Shown: piece after piece, positions 21,642 to 31,368 of the stretch | Layout of the letters: the number at the start of each line of letters is the position of its first letter | Position numbering within the stretch: the first letter of the stretch is position 1 | NCBI RefSeq assembly: GCF_020510445.1 | Contig: NZ_JAHBAG010000001.1 | Location: 4,626,501-4,690,500 of the forward strand | DNA length: 64,000 nt | Source: Hydrogenophaga taeniospiralis | GTDB taxonomy: Bacteria > Pseudomonadota > Gammaproteobacteria > Burkholderiales > Burkholderiaceae_C | Reading direction: 5' to 3' | Notes under the pieces: generated by a model | What the model was told of the DNA's origin: nothing | Seen by the model: only the letters and a program-made list of their open reading frames with translations | Databases searched by the model: none | Made by a program: the position numbers and the translations under genes

Positions 21642-23447
21642 ATGACCGCAACTGCAAATCTCCCCAAGCGCCAATTTGACGTCGTGATCGTCGGCGCTGG
21701 CGGCTCCGGCATGCGTGCCTCGCTGCAACTCGCCCGCGCCGGCCTGAAGGTGGCCGTGCTCTCCAAGGTGTTCCCGACCCGCTCGCACACCGTGGCCGCT
21801 CAAGGCGGCGTGTCCGCCTCGCTCGGCAACATGAGCGAAGACAACTGGCACTACCACTTCTACGACACCATCAAGGGCTCCGACTGGCTGGGTGACCAGG
21901 ACGCCATTGAGTTCATGTGCCGTGAAGCACCCAAGGTCGTCTACGAGCTCGAACACTTCGGCATGCCGTTCGACCGCAACCCCGACGGCACGATCTACCA
22001 GCGCCCGTTTGGCGGCCACACCGCCAACTACGGCGAGAAGCCGGTGCAGCGCGCCTGCGCCGCGGCCGACCGCACCGGCCACGCCATGCTGCACACGCTG
22101 TACCAGCAGAACGTGCAGGCCCGCACCACGTTCTTCGTCGAATGGATGGCGCTGGACCTGATCCGCGACGCCGACGGCGACGTGGTGGGTGTGACCGCGC
22201 TGGAAATGGAAACCGGCGAAACCTACATCCTCGAAGCCAAGCAGACCCTGCTGGCCACGGGTGGCGCGGGCCGCATCTTTGCCGCCTCCACCAACGCCTT
22301 CATCAACACCGGCGACGGCCTGGGCATGGCGGCGCGCGCTGGCATCCCGCTGCAGGACATGGAGTTCTGGCAGTTCCACCCCACCGGCGTGGCCGGCGCG
22401 GGCGTGCTGCTGACCGAAGGCTGCCGCGGTGAAGGCGCGATCCTGCTCAACAGCAACGGCGAGCGCTTCATGGAGCGCTACGCGCCCACGCTGAAGGACC
22501 TGGCGCCGCGCGACTTCGTCTCCCGCTGCATGGACCAGGAGATCAAGGAAGGCCGAGGATGCGGTCCCAACAAGGACTACGTGCTGCTCAAGCTCGACCA
22601 CCTGGGCGCCGAGACCATCCACAAGCGCCTGCCCTCGGTGTACGAGATCGGCGTGAACTTCGCCAACGTGGACATTACGCGCGAGCCGATTCCGGTGGTG
22701 CCCACCATCCACTACCAGATGGGCGGCATCCCGACCAACATCAACGGCCAGGTCGTCACGCCCGACGGCAACGGCGCGCAGAAGGTCGTCAATGGCCTGT
22801 ACGCGGTGGGCGAATGCGCCTGCGTCAGTGTGCACGGCGCCAACCGCCTGGGCACCAACTCGCTGCTCGACCTGCTGGTATTCGGCCGCGCGGCCGGCAA
22901 CCACATCGTCGAGACCAACGACAAGAACCAGAACCACAAACCCCTGCCGGCCGACGCCGCCGACAAGACCCTGGCCCGCCTGGCCCGCCTGGACAACTCC
23001 ACCAGCGGCGAATACGCGCAGGACGTGGCCGGCGACATGCGCGCCATCATGCAGCAGCACGCTGGCGTGTTCCGCACCCAGGCCAGCATGGACGAAGGCG
23101 TCACCAAGATCAACGCACTGCGCGAGCGCGTGGCCAACATCACGCTGAAAGACAAGTCCAAGGTGTTCAACACCGCGCGCATCGAAGCGCTGGAGGTCGA
23201 CAACCTGATGGAAGTCGCCCAGGCCACCATGACCTCGGCCGCCGCGCGCCACGAATGCCGCGGCGCCCATACGGTCAACGACTACGAGCGCCCGGCCGAC
23301 GACGCCCAGTTCCCGCTGGGCCGCAACGACGCCGAGTGGATGAAGCACACGCTGTGGGACAGCGCCACCAACACCCTGTCGTACAAGCCCGTCAACTTGA
23401 AGCCGCTGACCGTGGAATCCGTTCCGCCCAAAGTCAGAACGTTCTGA
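21642..23447 (+). CDS. sdhA: Succinate dehydrogenase flavoprotein subunit
   Basis: The 601-residue catalytic subunit oxidises succinate to fumarate and carries covalent FAD. The N-terminal FAD fold (FDVVIVGAGGSGMRASLQLA) leads to TRSHTVAAQGGVSASLGN, whose His takes the covalent flavin. Further landmarks are QFHPTGVAGAGVLLTEGCRGEGAIL (substrate binding), the HYQMGGIPTN loop and GECACVSVHGANRLGTNSLLDLLVFGRAAG. Length and motifs match the family with no defects. SdhE, encoded three genes on, assists flavinylation. Confidence 0.98.
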   Translation: MTATANLPKRQFDVVIVGAGGSGMRASLQLARAGLKVAVLSKVFPTRSHTVAAQGGVSASLGNMSEDNWHYHFYDTIKGSDWLGDQDAIEFMCREAPKVVYELEHFGMPFDRNPDGTIYQRPFGGHTANYGEKPVQRACAAADRTGHAMLHTLYQQNVQARTTFFVEWMALDLIRDADGDVVGVTALEMETGETYILEAKQTLLATGGAGRIFAASTNAFINTGDGLGMAARAGIPLQDMEFWQFHPTGVAGAGVLLTEGCRGEGAILLNSNGERFMERYAPTLKDLAPRDFVSRCMDQEIKEGRGCGPNKDYVLLKLDHLGAETIHKRLPSVYEIGVNFANVDITREPIPVVPTIHYQMGGIPTNINGQVVTPDGNGAQKVVNGLYAVGECACVSVHGANRLGTNSLLDLLVFGRAAGNHIVETNDKNQNHKPLPADAADKTLARLARLDNSTSGEYAQDVAGDMRAIMQQHAGVFRTQASMDEGVTKINALRERVANITLKDKSKVFNTARIEALEVDNLMEVAQATMTSAAARHECRGAHTVNDYERPADDAQFPLGRNDAEWMKHTLWDSATNTLSYKPVNLKPLTVESVPPKVRTF

Positions 23448-23475
23448 GTACCCACGTCGCACGGAGAAAAACACC

Positions 23476-24180
23476 ATGGCACTTCGCACATTCAAGATCT
23501 ACCGCTACGACCCGGAAAAGGACGCCAAGCCTTACATGCAGACCATCGAGGTCGAACTCGACGGCCACGAGCGCATGCTGCTCGACGCCCTGATGAAGCT
23601 CAAGGCGGTGGACCCCTCGATTTCCTTCCGCCGCTCCTGCCGCGAAGGCGTCTGCGGTTCGGACGCGATGAACATCAACGGGAAGAACGGTCTGGCCTGC
23701 CTGACCAACATGAACACCCTGCCCGGCGTGATCACCTTGAAGCCCCTGCCCGGCCTTCCGGTGGTGCGCGACCTGATCGTGGACATGACGCTGTTCTTCA
23801 AGCAGTACAACAGCATCAAGCCCTACCTGATCAACGACACGCCGCCGCCCCAGACCGAGCGCCTGCAAAGCCCGGAAGAGCGCGAAGAGCTCAACGGCCT
23901 GTACGAATGCATCCTGTGCGCGAGCTGTTCGACCAGCTGCCCCAGCTTCTGGTGGAACCCGGACAAGTTCGTCGGCCCAGCCGGCCTGCTGCAGGCCTAC
24001 CGCTTCATCGCCGACAGCCGCGACGAAGCCACCAGCGAGCGCTTGGACAACCTGGAAGACCCGTACCGCCTGTTCCGCTGCCACACCATCATGAACTGCG
24101 TGGACGTGTGCCCGAAGAACCTGAACCCGACCAAAGCGATCGGCAAGATCAAGGAAATGATGGTGATGCGCTCGATCTGA
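23476..24180 (+). CDS. sdhB: Succinate dehydrogenase iron-sulfur subunit
   Basis: The 234-residue subunit passes electrons from FAD to the quinone site. The N-terminal ferredoxin-like domain has SCREGVCGSDAMNINGKNGLAC for the [2Fe-2S] cluster. The C-terminal domain has CILCASCSTSCPSFWWN and CHTIMNCVDVCPKNLNPTKAIG for the [4Fe-4S] and [3Fe-4S] clusters. All expected cysteines are present. It follows sdhA by 28 bases. Confidence 0.98.
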   Translation: MALRTFKIYRYDPEKDAKPYMQTIEVELDGHERMLLDALMKLKAVDPSISFRRSCREGVCGSDAMNINGKNGLACLTNMNTLPGVITLKPLPGLPVVRDLIVDMTLFFKQYNSIKPYLINDTPPPQTERLQSPEEREELNGLYECILCASCSTSCPSFWWNPDKFVGPAGLLQAYRFIADSRDEATSERLDNLEDPYRLFRCHTIMNCVDVCPKNLNPTKAIGKIKEMMVMRSI

Positions 24181-24199
24181 GCACGCCATCCGACCCATC

Positions 24200-24490
24200 A
24201 TGGAAGCCAGCACCACCGACGCCCTGCTCGATCCACGCGCCTTGAGCAAGCTGCGCTGGCGCTGCCGCCGTGGACTGCTCGAGAACGACCTGTTCATCGA
24301 CAGTTTTTTTGCCAGACACGCGTCTGGCCTGACCGTCAGCCAGGCTCAAGCCCTGGGGGTTCTAATGGAACTGTCTGACAACGATCTGCTCGATCTGTTG
24401 CTTGGAAGAAAACCTCCCCAGGGCGAGCTGGCCCGTGATGACGTCGCGCACGTACTGGGCCTGCTGCGTGCAGCCCGGCAACCCATTTAA
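24200..24490 (+). CDS. sdhE: FAD assembly factor SdhE
   Basis: A 96-residue protein of the SdhE/YgfY family, which promotes covalent FAD attachment to SdhA. It contains the signature helix RWRCRRGLLENDLFIDSFF (conserved RGxxE) and the family helical core with MELSDNDLLDLLLGRKPP. It lies between sdhB and gltA, the usual betaproteobacterial position. A T-rich stretch (24304-24310) falls within the coding sequence. Confidence 0.93.
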   Translation: MEASTTDALLDPRALSKLRWRCRRGLLENDLFIDSFFARHASGLTVSQAQALGVLMELSDNDLLDLLLGRKPPQGELARDDVAHVLGLLRAARQPI

Positions 24491-24511
24491 GCCCCCTTAA
24501 AAGGAACCCGC

Positions 24512-25822
24512 ATGAAACTCGTAGACAACAAAGCCACCCTGTCGTTCTCCAACGGCAGCCCCAGCGTCGACCTGCCGGTGTACGCCGGCAGCATCGGCCC
24601 GGACGTGATCGACATCCGCAAGCTGTACGCGCAGACCGGTATGTTCACCTACGACCCCGGCTTCCTGTCCACCGCCTCCTGCCAGTCGGCCATCACCTAC
24701 ATCGATGGCGACAAGGGTGAGTTGCTGTACCGCGGCTACCCCATCGAGCAGCTCGCCACCAACTGCGACTACCTCGACACCTGTTACCTGCTTCTCAATG
24801 GCGAGCTGCCCGATGAGAAAGAGCGCGGCGACTTCCACAAGCTCGTGATCAACCACACCATGGTCAACGAGCAGATGCAGTTCTTCCTGCGTGGCTTCCG
24901 TCGTGACGCCCACCCCATGGCCGTGCTGACCGGTCTGGTGGGCGCGCTGTCGGCCTTCTATCACGACAGCACCGACATCAACAATCCGGAGCACCGCAAG
25001 GTCGCGGCCATCCGCCTGATCGCCAAGATGCCCACACTGGTCGCCATGGCCTACAAGTACGGCATCGGCCAGCCCTACATGTATCCGCGCAACGACCTGA
25101 GCTATTCGGGCAACTTCCTGCGCATGATGTTCGGCACCCCTTGCGAAGAGTACAAAGTCAACCCCGTGCTGGAGAAGGCGCTCGATCGCATCTTCATCCT
25201 GCACGCCGACCACGAGCAGAACGCCTCCACCTCCACCGTGCGCCTGTGCGGTTCGTCGGGCACCAACCCGTTCGCCGCCATCGCGGCCGGCGTGGCCTGC
25301 CTCTGGGGTCCGGCCCACGGCGGCGCCAACGAGGCCTGCCTGAACATGCTGGAAGACATCCAGCGCCAGGGCGGCGTGTCCAAGGTCGGCGAGTTCATGG
25401 AGAAGGTCAAGGACAAGAACTCCGGCGTCAAACTCATGGGCTTCGGCCACCGGGTCTACAAGAACTACGACCCGCGCGCCAAGCTGATGCAGGAAACCTG
25501 CAACGAAGTCCTGCAGGAACTTGGCCTGGAAAACGATCCGCTGTTCAAGCTCGCCAAGGAACTGGAAAAGATCGCCCTGGAAGACGAGTACTTCGTGTCG
25601 CGCAAGCTGTACCCGAACGTGGACTTCTACTCCGGCATCGTGCAGCGCGCCATCGGCATTCCGGTCAACCTGTTCACCGGCATCTTCGCGCTGGCCCGCA
25701 CGGTCGGCTGGATCGCTCAGCTGAACGAAATGATCAGCGATCCCGAGTACAAGATCGGCCGCCCGCGCCAGTTGTTCACCGGTGCCGACCGCCGCGACGT
25801 CAAGCCCCTGGCATCGAGGTAA
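24512..25822 (+). CDS. gltA: Citrate synthase (type II, hexameric)
   Basis: Condenses acetyl-CoA and oxaloacetate to citrate. The 436-residue protein has the N-terminal beta domain of the gram-negative type ([49 protein letters not shown]). Its catalytic motifs are [25 protein letters not shown] and [15 protein letters not shown], followed by the PNVDFYSGI segment carrying the catalytic Asp. It ends the sdh-gltA series and is followed by a palindromic repeat and a strong terminator. AAAAGGA lies upstream of its ATG. Confidence 0.98.
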   Translation: MKLVDNKATLSFSNGSPSVDLPVYAGSIGPDVIDIRKLYAQTGMFTYDPGFLSTASCQSAITYIDGDKGELLYRGYPIEQLATNCDYLDTCYLLLNGELPDEKERGDFHKLVINHTMVNEQMQFFLRGFRRDAHPMAVLTGLVGALSAFYHDSTDINNPEHRKVAAIRLIAKMPTLVAMAYKYGIGQPYMYPRNDLSYSGNFLRMMFGTPCEEYKVNPVLEKALDRIFILHADHEQNASTSTVRLCGSSGTNPFAAIAAGVACLWGPAHGGANEACLNMLEDIQRQGGVSKVGEFMEKVKDKNSGVKLMGFGHRVYKNYDPRAKLMQETCNEVLQELGLENDPLFKLAKELEKIALEDEYFVSRKLYPNVDFYSGIVQRAIGIPVNLFTGIFALARTVGWIAQLNEMISDPEYKIGRPRQLFTGADRRDVKPLASR

Positions 25823-25828
25823 AAGGAT

Positions 25829-25905
25829 CACCCCCCGCGCCGCCTGCGGCGTCACCCCTCAAGGGGGCGGCACTGGCGGCCCGGCGGAGCCGGTTCCGCG
25901 GTGCC
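25829..25905. repeat. Interspersed palindromic repeat, copy 1
   Basis: A GC-rich unit of linked hairpins: GCGCCGC-CTGC-GGCGT, CCCCT-CAAGGGGG and a GGCCCGGCGGAGCCGG segment. It is nearly identical in layout to 29442-29520 and related to 55718-55800. It lies between the gltA stop and its terminator. I infer a REP-like element family; it has no coding capacity. Confidence 0.65.
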
Positions 25906-25953
25906 CTGCGTGGACTGCCCCCTCAAAAGACCCGAGCCGGCTTCCCCACGCCC

Positions 25954-25984
25954 ACAAAACCCGCCCTCGGCGGGTTTTGTTTTG
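25954..25984 (+). terminator. Rho-independent terminator of the sdh-gltA operon
   Basis: A perfect 12-bp stem ACAAAACCCGCC/GGCGGGTTTTGT with a CTC loop (25954-25980) is followed by TTT. The A-rich 5' arm means it could also act on the opposite strand. Confidence 0.85.
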
Positions 25985-26042
25985 GCGGGGACACCCATCG
26001 TCAAATGCGACGACAAAATACCACCCAAGGTGAGAAAATAAA

Positions 26043-26069
26043 TGACTCATCGTCATTCACGACGAGTCA
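26043..26069 (+). promoter_or_regulatory. Inverted repeat overlapping the lysR ribosome binding region
   Basis: TGACTCATCGT (26043-26053) pairs with ACGACGAGTCA (26059-26069) over 11 bases with one G-T mismatch and a five-base loop. It ends three bases before the ATG of the LysR gene, so it could be an autoregulatory operator or an RNA hairpin that hides the start. Confidence 0.5.
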
Positions 26070-26072
26070 CCC

Positions 26073-27023
26073 ATGAACACCCCGGACCGCAGCTTCACCC
26101 GCCGCCTCGACCTCACCTCGCTCCAGCTCTTTGTGGCGGTGTGTGAGCGCGGCAGCATCGGCAAGGCGGCCGAGCAGGAATTCATGGCCCCCTCGGCCGT
26201 GAGCAAGCGCCTCTCCGATCTTGAAAGCGCCGTGGGCACCACGCTGCTCTACCGCCATGCCCGAGGTGCCAGCCCCACGCCCGCCGGCCAGAGCCTGCTC
26301 CACCATGCGCGCTCGGTGCTGTTCAGTCTGGACAAGATGCAGGGCGAGTTGTCCGAATACGCCGACGGTGTGCGTGGCCACGTGCGGGTGCATGCCAACA
26401 TCTCGGCCATCGTTCAATTCCTGCCCGAGGACCTGGGCAGCTTCATCCGCCTGCACGATCAGGTCAAGATCGATCTGGAAGAGCACCTGTCCACCGAGGT
26501 GGTGCGGGCCGTGCAGGAAGGTGCGGCCGATCTGGGCATCTGCCACACGGGGGTGAGCGGCCCCCCGCCCGACCTGCAGACCCGCCCCTACCGGCAAGAC
26601 CAGCTGGTGCTGATCGTTCCGCGTGACCACCCCTTGGCGGACCGCGAACAGCTGGCTTTTGCCGACAGCCTCGACTGGGACCACGTGGGGCTGCACGCCA
26701 ACAGCTCCATCTATCTCGCCATGCACCAGGCCGCCACCAGCGCCGGCCGCGGCATCCGGCTGCGCATCCGTGTGACCGGGCTGGACGCCATGTGCCGCAT
26801 GATCCACAACGGCCTGGGCGTCGGCCTGATGCCCAGGCGAGCCTTCGAGCTGATGCACGGCGTGGGCGAGCTCACCTGTGTGGCGCTCACCGATGACTGG
26901 GCCACCCGGCAGATCGACCTGGTGGCCCGCGATTTTTCGACCCTGCCGGTCACGGCCCGGCTGCTGGTCGCGCACCTGGGCGAGCAGTCCGGACAACACA
27001 CCGTTACAGACCCCGAAGCATAA
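26073..27023 (+). CDS. LysR family transcriptional regulator
   Basis: A 316-residue regulator with an N-terminal helix-turn-helix ([54 protein letters not shown]) and a periplasmic-binding-protein-like effector domain ([34 protein letters not shown] ... [14 protein letters not shown]). It precedes leuC on the same strand by 28 bases. That is an unusual layout for a LysR gene acting on its neighbour, which is normally divergent, so leuC may be partly read from the lysR transcript. Target and ligand are unknown. An inverted repeat overlaps its start. Confidence 0.9.
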   Translation: MNTPDRSFTRRLDLTSLQLFVAVCERGSIGKAAEQEFMAPSAVSKRLSDLESAVGTTLLYRHARGASPTPAGQSLLHHARSVLFSLDKMQGELSEYADGVRGHVRVHANISAIVQFLPEDLGSFIRLHDQVKIDLEEHLSTEVVRAVQEGAADLGICHTGVSGPPPDLQTRPYRQDQLVLIVPRDHPLADREQLAFADSLDWDHVGLHANSSIYLAMHQAATSAGRGIRLRIRVTGLDAMCRMIHNGLGVGLMPRRAFELMHGVGELTCVALTDDWATRQIDLVARDFSTLPVTARLLVAHLGEQSGQHTVTDPEA

Positions 27024-27051
27024 AATTCCAACAGCAAAGGAACCCCACCCC

Positions 27052-28473
27052 ATGGCACGCACGCTCTACGACAAGATCTGGGACGAACACGTCGTCCATA
27101 CCGAGGAGGATGGCACCTCCGTCCTCTACATCGACCGCCACCTCGTGCACGAAGTGACCAGCCCACAGGCGTTTGAAGGGCTGCGTCAGGCGGGCCGCAA
27201 GGTCTGGCGTGTGAGCTCGATCGTGGCCACCGCCGACCACAACACCCCCACCACCGGCTGGGAACAGGGTTACGACGGCATCACCGACCCGATCAGCAAG
27301 GAACAGATCACCACGCTGAACGACAACATCGCCGAATTCGGCGCGGCGGCCTTCTTCCCCTTCATGTCCCAGCGCCAGGGCATCGTGCACGTGATCGGTC
27401 CGGAAAACGGCGCCACCCTGCCCGGCATGACGGTGGTCTGTGGCGACAGCCACACCAGCACCCACGGCGCGTTTGGCGCACTCGCGCACGGCATCGGCAC
27501 CAGCGAGGTCGAGCACGTCATGGCCACGCAGACCCTGCTGGCCAAGAAGGCCAAGAACATGCTGGTGCGCGTGGACGGGCAGTGCCCCAAGGGCGTGACC
27601 GCCAAGGACATCGTGCTGGCCATCATCGGCAAGATCGGCACGGCCGGCGGCACCGGCTACACCATCGAGTTCGGTGGCAGTGCGATCCGCGCGCTGTCCA
27701 TGGAAGGCCGCATGACGGTCTGCAACATGGCCATCGAAGGCGGCGCGCGCGCCGGCCTGGTGGCGGTGGATGAAAAAACCATCGAATACATCAAGGGTCG
27801 TCCGCTCTCCCCCACCGGCGTGGAATGGGACCAGGCCGTGGCCTACTGGAAGACCCTGCACTCGGACGCCGACGCGGTGTTCGACACCGTGGTGACGCTG
27901 GACGCCAGCACCATCGTGCCGCAGGTCACCTGGGGCACCTCGCCCGAGATGGTACTGGGCGTGGACGCCCGCGTGCCCGACCCCGAGAAGGAAAAGGACC
28001 CGAACAAGCGCGGCGCCATTGAGCGTGCGCTCACCTACATGGCGCTGGAGCCGGGCAAGGCCCTGAACGACATCTTCGTGGACAAGGTGTTCATCGGCTC
28101 CTGCACCAACAGCCGCATCGAAGACATGCGAGAAGCCGCTGCGGTGGTGAAGAAGCTGGGCCAGAAGGTGGCCAGAAACATCAAGCTGGCGATGGTCGTT
28201 CCCGGCTCGGGCCTGGTCAAGGAACAGGCCGAGCGCGAAGGCCTGCACGAGATCTTCAAGGCCGCTGGCTTCGAGTGGCGCGAACCGGGCTGCTCGATGT
28301 GTCTGGCCATGAACGCCGACCGCCTGGAACCCGGCGAACGCTGCGCCTCCACCAGCAACCGCAACTTCGAAGGCCGCCAGGGCGCCGGTGGCCGTACCCA
28401 CCTGGTGTCCCCCGCCATGGCCGCCGCCGCCGCGATCCACGGCCATTTCATTGACGTGCGCACCATCGCCTGA
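27052..28473 (+). CDS. leuC: 3-isopropylmalate dehydratase large subunit
   Basis: Isomerises 2-isopropylmalate to 3-isopropylmalate in leucine synthesis, with LeuD. The 473-residue protein has [33 protein letters not shown] and the cluster cysteines in [14 protein letters not shown] and [11 protein letters not shown]. The ATG at 27052 is preceded by AAAGGA at about ten bases and gives the typical [15 protein letters not shown] start. Downstream leuD and leuB follow but a lipoprotein gene and a palindromic repeat separate them. leuA is not in the window. Confidence 0.97.
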   Translation: MARTLYDKIWDEHVVHTEEDGTSVLYIDRHLVHEVTSPQAFEGLRQAGRKVWRVSSIVATADHNTPTTGWEQGYDGITDPISKEQITTLNDNIAEFGAAAFFPFMSQRQGIVHVIGPENGATLPGMTVVCGDSHTSTHGAFGALAHGIGTSEVEHVMATQTLLAKKAKNMLVRVDGQCPKGVTAKDIVLAIIGKIGTAGGTGYTIEFGGSAIRALSMEGRMTVCNMAIEGGARAGLVAVDEKTIEYIKGRPLSPTGVEWDQAVAYWKTLHSDADAVFDTVVTLDASTIVPQVTWGTSPEMVLGVDARVPDPEKEKDPNKRGAIERALTYMALEPGKALNDIFVDKVFIGSCTNSRIEDMREAAAVVKKLGQKVARNIKLAMVVPGSGLVKEQAEREGLHEIFKAAGFEWREPGCSMCLAMNADRLEPGERCASTSNRNFEGRQGAGGRTHLVSPAMAAAAAIHGHFIDVRTIA

Positions 28474-28508
28474 CCTGCCGTCCCGAACCCTCTTCAAGGA
28501 GTCCCATC

Positions 28509-28763
28509 ATGTCCTCTATCAAACCCCTGTTCATCCTGCTGGCCGCCGCAGCCCTGATGCCTCTGGCCGCCTGCAACACCGTGCAAGGCGTCAAACAGGA
28601 CGCGTCCGTGGTCAAAGACAAGGCCATCGAAGTCAAGGACGCGGTCGTGGACAAGGCCATCGAAGTCAAGGACAAGACCGTCGAAGGCGGCAAGGCCGTC
28701 GGCCAGTCGGTCGGTTCCGGGCTGGAGAAGGCTGGCGACGCCGTCAAGGACGCGGCCCACTGA
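28509..28763 (+). CDS. Entericidin-like lipoprotein with 11-residue repeats
   Basis: An 84-residue protein with a lipobox LAAC (lipidated Cys22) and Asn at +2, expected to reach the outer membrane. The CNTVQGV start of the mature part is like entericidin A/B lipoproteins. Unlike the short entericidins it goes on with an 11-residue pattern (VVKDKAIEVKD, AVVDKAIEVKD, then KTVEGGKAVGQ, SVGSGLEKAGD and AVKD), which should give an amphipathic helix. It sits between leuC (36 bases) and leuD (31 bases) in the same orientation. Entericidins have been linked to stress-induced lysis in E. coli; nothing here proves that role. Confidence 0.78.
   Translation: MSSIKPLFILLAAAALMPLAACNTVQGVKQDASVVKDKAIEVKDAVVDKAIEVKDKTVEGGKAVGQSVGSGLEKAGDAVKDAAH
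28617..28673 (+). repeat. 33-bp-period direct repeat in the lipoprotein gene
   Basis: Two identical 24-base copies (28617-28640 and 28650-28673), 33 bases apart, encode DKAIEVKD twice. Perfect identity at synonymous sites suggests a recent duplication or gene conversion of the 11-codon unit. Confidence 0.75.
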
Positions 28764-28793
28764 GGCCAGCTCCGCAATACCCCTCACACCATC

Positions 28794-29438
28794 ATGCAGA
28801 AATTCACCATTCACCAGGGCCTCGTGGCCCCCATGGACCGTGAGAACGTCGACACCGACGCCATCATCCCCAAGCAGTTCCTCAAGTCAATTCGCAAGAC
28901 CGGCTTTGGCCCCAACCTGTTCGACGAGTGGCGCTACCTGGACAAGGGCGAGCCCGGCCAGGACCCCGCCACGCGCAAACCCAACCCGGACTTCGTTCTC
29001 AACCAGGCGCGCTACGCGGGCGCCTCGGTGCTGCTGACACGCAAGAATTTCGGCTGCGGCTCCAGCCGTGAACACGCGCCCTGGGCCATCGACCAGTACG
29101 GCTTTCGCGCCATCATCGCGCCCAGCTACGCCGACATCTTCTTCAACAACTGCTTCAAGAACGGTCTGCTGCCCATCGTGCTGCCCGAGGCCACGGTGGC
29201 CCAGCTGTTCGACGAGGTATACGCCTTCCCGGGCTACCCGCTGACGATCGACCTGGAACGCCAGGTGATCGTGAAACCGCAAGGTGAAGAAATACCGTTC
29301 GAGGTGCAGGCTTTCCGCAAGTACTGCCTGCTCAATGGCCTCGATGACATCGGCCTGACCCTGCGCCACAAGGACAAGATCGAGGCGTTTGAGAAAGAGC
29401 GTCTGGCCACCAAACCGTGGCTCGCGCACACGATGTAA
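28794..29438 (+). CDS. leuD: 3-isopropylmalate dehydratase small subunit
   Basis: The 214-residue swivel-domain partner of LeuC. Characteristic segments are [48 protein letters not shown] and [17 protein letters not shown]. Full length for the family. A palindromic repeat begins four bases after its stop. Confidence 0.97.
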   Translation: MQKFTIHQGLVAPMDRENVDTDAIIPKQFLKSIRKTGFGPNLFDEWRYLDKGEPGQDPATRKPNPDFVLNQARYAGASVLLTRKNFGCGSSREHAPWAIDQYGFRAIIAPSYADIFFNNCFKNGLLPIVLPEATVAQLFDEVYAFPGYPLTIDLERQVIVKPQGEEIPFEVQAFRKYCLLNGLDDIGLTLRHKDKIEAFEKERLATKPWLAHTM

Positions 29439-29441
29439 GTG

Positions 29442-29520
29442 ACCACCCCCGCGCCGCCTGCGGCGTCACCCCCTTCCAGGGGGCGTTGCCAGTGGCCCGG
29501 CAGAGCCGGTTCCACGGCAA
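29442..29520. repeat. Interspersed palindromic repeat, copy 2
   Basis: It shares the same order of elements as 25829-25905: an identical CGCGCCGCCTGCGGCGTCAC core, then CCCCCT-TCC-AGGGGG, then GGCCCGGC-GAGCCGGTTCC with a few changes. It lies between leuD and leuB and could form a stable RNA structure in a leuCDB transcript. Confidence 0.65.
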
Positions 29521-29573
29521 CCTGACCACAGACACTTCGCGCCGAAACCTTATCCTTTAACTTCTCCCAAATC

Positions 29574-30644
29574 ATGAAAATCGCAGTTCTCCCGGGTGAC
29601 GGCATCGGCACCGAAATCGTGGCCGAGGCGGTCAAGGTCCTCAACGCCCTCGACCTCAGCTTCGAAATGGAATCCGCCCTGGTGGGCGGCGCCGCCTACG
29701 AGGCGCACGGCCACCCGTTGCCCGAGTCCACGCTCAACCTGGCCAAGTCGGCCGACGCCGTGCTGTTCGGTGCCGTCGGTGATTGGAAATACGACAAGCT
29801 GGACCGTCCGCTGCGCCCCGAGCAGGCCATCCTGGGCCTGCGCAAGAACCTGGGCCTGTTCGCCAACTTCCGCCCGGCCATCTGCTACGAACAGCTGGTG
29901 GGGGCATCCAGCCTCAAACCCGAGCTGATCGCGGGTCTGGACATTCTCATCATCCGCGAGCTCACCGGCGACATCTACTTCGGCCAGCCGCGCGGCCGCC
30001 GCGTGGCCACCGACGGCCACTTCCCCGGCGCCGAAGAAGCGTTCGACACCATGCGCTACAGCAAGCCCGAGATCGAGCGCATCGCCCACGTCGCCTTCCA
30101 GGCCGCGCGCAAGCGCAACAAGAAGGTCACCAGCGTGGACAAGGCCAACGTGCTGGAAACCTTCCAGTTCTGGAAAGACGTGGTCACCGAAGTGCACGCC
30201 CAGTACCCCGACGTGGAACTGCAGCACATGTACGTGGACAACGCCGCGATGCAGCTGGTCAAGGCGCCCAAGGCGTTTGACGTGGTCGTCACCGGCAACA
30301 TGTTCGGCGACATCCTGTCCGACGAGGCGTCCATGCTGACGGGCTCCATCGGCATGCTGCCCTCGGCCTCGCTGAACGCGAAGAACCAGGGCCTGTACGA
30401 ACCCAGCCACGGCAGCGCACCCGACATCGCTGGCAAGGGCGTGGCCAACCCGCTGGCCACCATCCTGAGCGCGGCCATGATGCTGCGCTTCAGCCTGAAC
30501 CAGGAAGCCGCCGCGCAACGCATTGAGGCCGCCGTGCAGAAGGTGCTGGCGCAGGGGCTGCGCACCCCCGACATCTGGAGCGAGGGCACGACCAAGGTGG
30601 GCACTTCGCAGATGGGCGACGCGGTGGTCAAGGCCCTGGTCTGA
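29574..30644 (+). CDS. leuB: 3-isopropylmalate dehydrogenase
   Basis: NAD-dependent oxidative decarboxylation of 3-isopropylmalate. The 356-residue protein has [44 protein letters not shown], the [13 protein letters not shown] substrate segment and [27 protein letters not shown], which includes the metal-binding Asp residues. It ends the leu series and is followed by a terminator. Confidence 0.98.
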   Translation: MKIAVLPGDGIGTEIVAEAVKVLNALDLSFEMESALVGGAAYEAHGHPLPESTLNLAKSADAVLFGAVGDWKYDKLDRPLRPEQAILGLRKNLGLFANFRPAICYEQLVGASSLKPELIAGLDILIIRELTGDIYFGQPRGRRVATDGHFPGAEEAFDTMRYSKPEIERIAHVAFQAARKRNKKVTSVDKANVLETFQFWKDVVTEVHAQYPDVELQHMYVDNAAMQLVKAPKAFDVVVTGNMFGDILSDEASMLTGSIGMLPSASLNAKNQGLYEPSHGSAPDIAGKGVANPLATILSAAMMLRFSLNQEAAAQRIEAAVQKVLAQGLRTPDIWSEGTTKVGTSQMGDAVVKALV

Positions 30645-30660
30645 GCGGCGCGGCGTCGGC

Positions 30661-30695
30661 ACAAAAAAAGCAGCCTGCGGGCTGCTTTTTTTGTG
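30661..30695 (+). terminator. Bidirectional rho-independent terminator between leuB and the orphan gene
   Basis: The stem AAAAAAAGCAGCC / GGCTGCTTTTTTT with a TGCG loop has T runs on both strands. It serves leuB (plus strand) and probably also the convergent gene ending at 30715. Confidence 0.85.
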
Positions 30696-30714
30696 TCGAC
30701 GGCCTGGATCCGGA

Positions 30715-31215
30715 TCAGAAGAAATCCGCCCCGGCCGTGGTGATCAGCAAGGTGCCTTCGGGGTCGACCTGAGGCAAAGAGGTGTTCACCGCGACCGGCC
30801 GGAACGTGAAGGCGATCGACAGGCCAAACGCGAGCTCGTGGGGCGTGGGCAAGGTGAAGGTGTTTTGCGCGTCGATGGAGCGGGAGTGGTCCCCGCTGCG
30901 GCGCGCGGACATGTTGCTGCCCGGAACGATATCCCAGCCGTGGACCTTGTTGGGTCCGTCAAAGACATGCAGGTTGTCGATCGCGGCGTGCTGCCCGGTC
31001 TTGAACAGCAGAAACAGCGTCTGCACTTTCAGCCGGCTGTCGTTGAGGATGACGGGTGTCGGAATCGGTAGGTGGCACCAGGTGCCTACGGGTGACTCGC
31101 CCGGGCCAAAAATAAATTGAAGCTCGGTGCCCCAGGCCCAATGCCGCTTGAGGATGCCCTGGGGCAATTCTTCCACCAGTGCATTGCCGTGCACCCACGA
31201 CGCGTACTTGAGCAT
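30715..31215 (-). CDS. Conserved hypothetical protein, beta-rich, unknown function
   Basis: A 166-residue protein starting MLKYASWVHGNALVEELPQG. I choose ATG 31215 because AGGAGG stands eight bases upstream; the frame is open further upstream but that part is Arg/Cys-rich and unconvincing. There is no signal peptide or membrane helix. It has alternating hydrophobic residues and the segments GTWCHLPIPTPVIL, LFLLFKTGQHAAIDNLHVFDGPNKVHGWDIV and AFGLSIAFTFRP, consistent with a beta-sandwich. The opening WVHGNA pattern resembles a DUF family seen in varied bacteria that I cannot name with certainty. It is divergent from the asd leader and convergent with leuB. Confidence 0.7.
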   Translation of the reverse strand: MLKYASWVHGNALVEELPQGILKRHWAWGTELQFIFGPGESPVGTWCHLPIPTPVILNDSRLKVQTLFLLFKTGQHAAIDNLHVFDGPNKVHGWDIVPGSNMSARRSGDHSRSIDAQNTFTLPTPHELAFGLSIAFTFRPVAVNTSLPQVDPEGTLLITTAGADFF

Positions 31216-31355
31216 GTTCAATGCCTCCTGAAAAATGACCACCATTGCAAAGCTGCGCCCCATTCTCCACCGGGCTCGGGCCTTGCAACAAGCCCGCGGT
31301 GAAGCCTTGATCCGAGCAGCAAGCGGCCGTAAGCAGCGCCCAAGCTCGCATCCGC

Positions 31356-31361
31356 TACAAT
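31356..31361 (+). promoter_or_regulatory. -10 box candidate for the asd leader transcript
   Basis: TACAAT in the context GCTACAATC, with no clear -35 hexamer. Transcription would start at about 31368, placing the leader ORF's first ATG (31369) at or very near the 5' end. The leader may therefore be leaderless or start at its internal ATG (31414). Confidence 0.4.
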
Positions 31362-31368
31362 CTCGCCC

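Noticed and set aside
21576..23495. A 639-codon minus-strand frame inside sdhA
   Set aside because: sdhA on the plus strand has complete catalytic motifs; the antisense frame is an artefact of GC-rich third positions.
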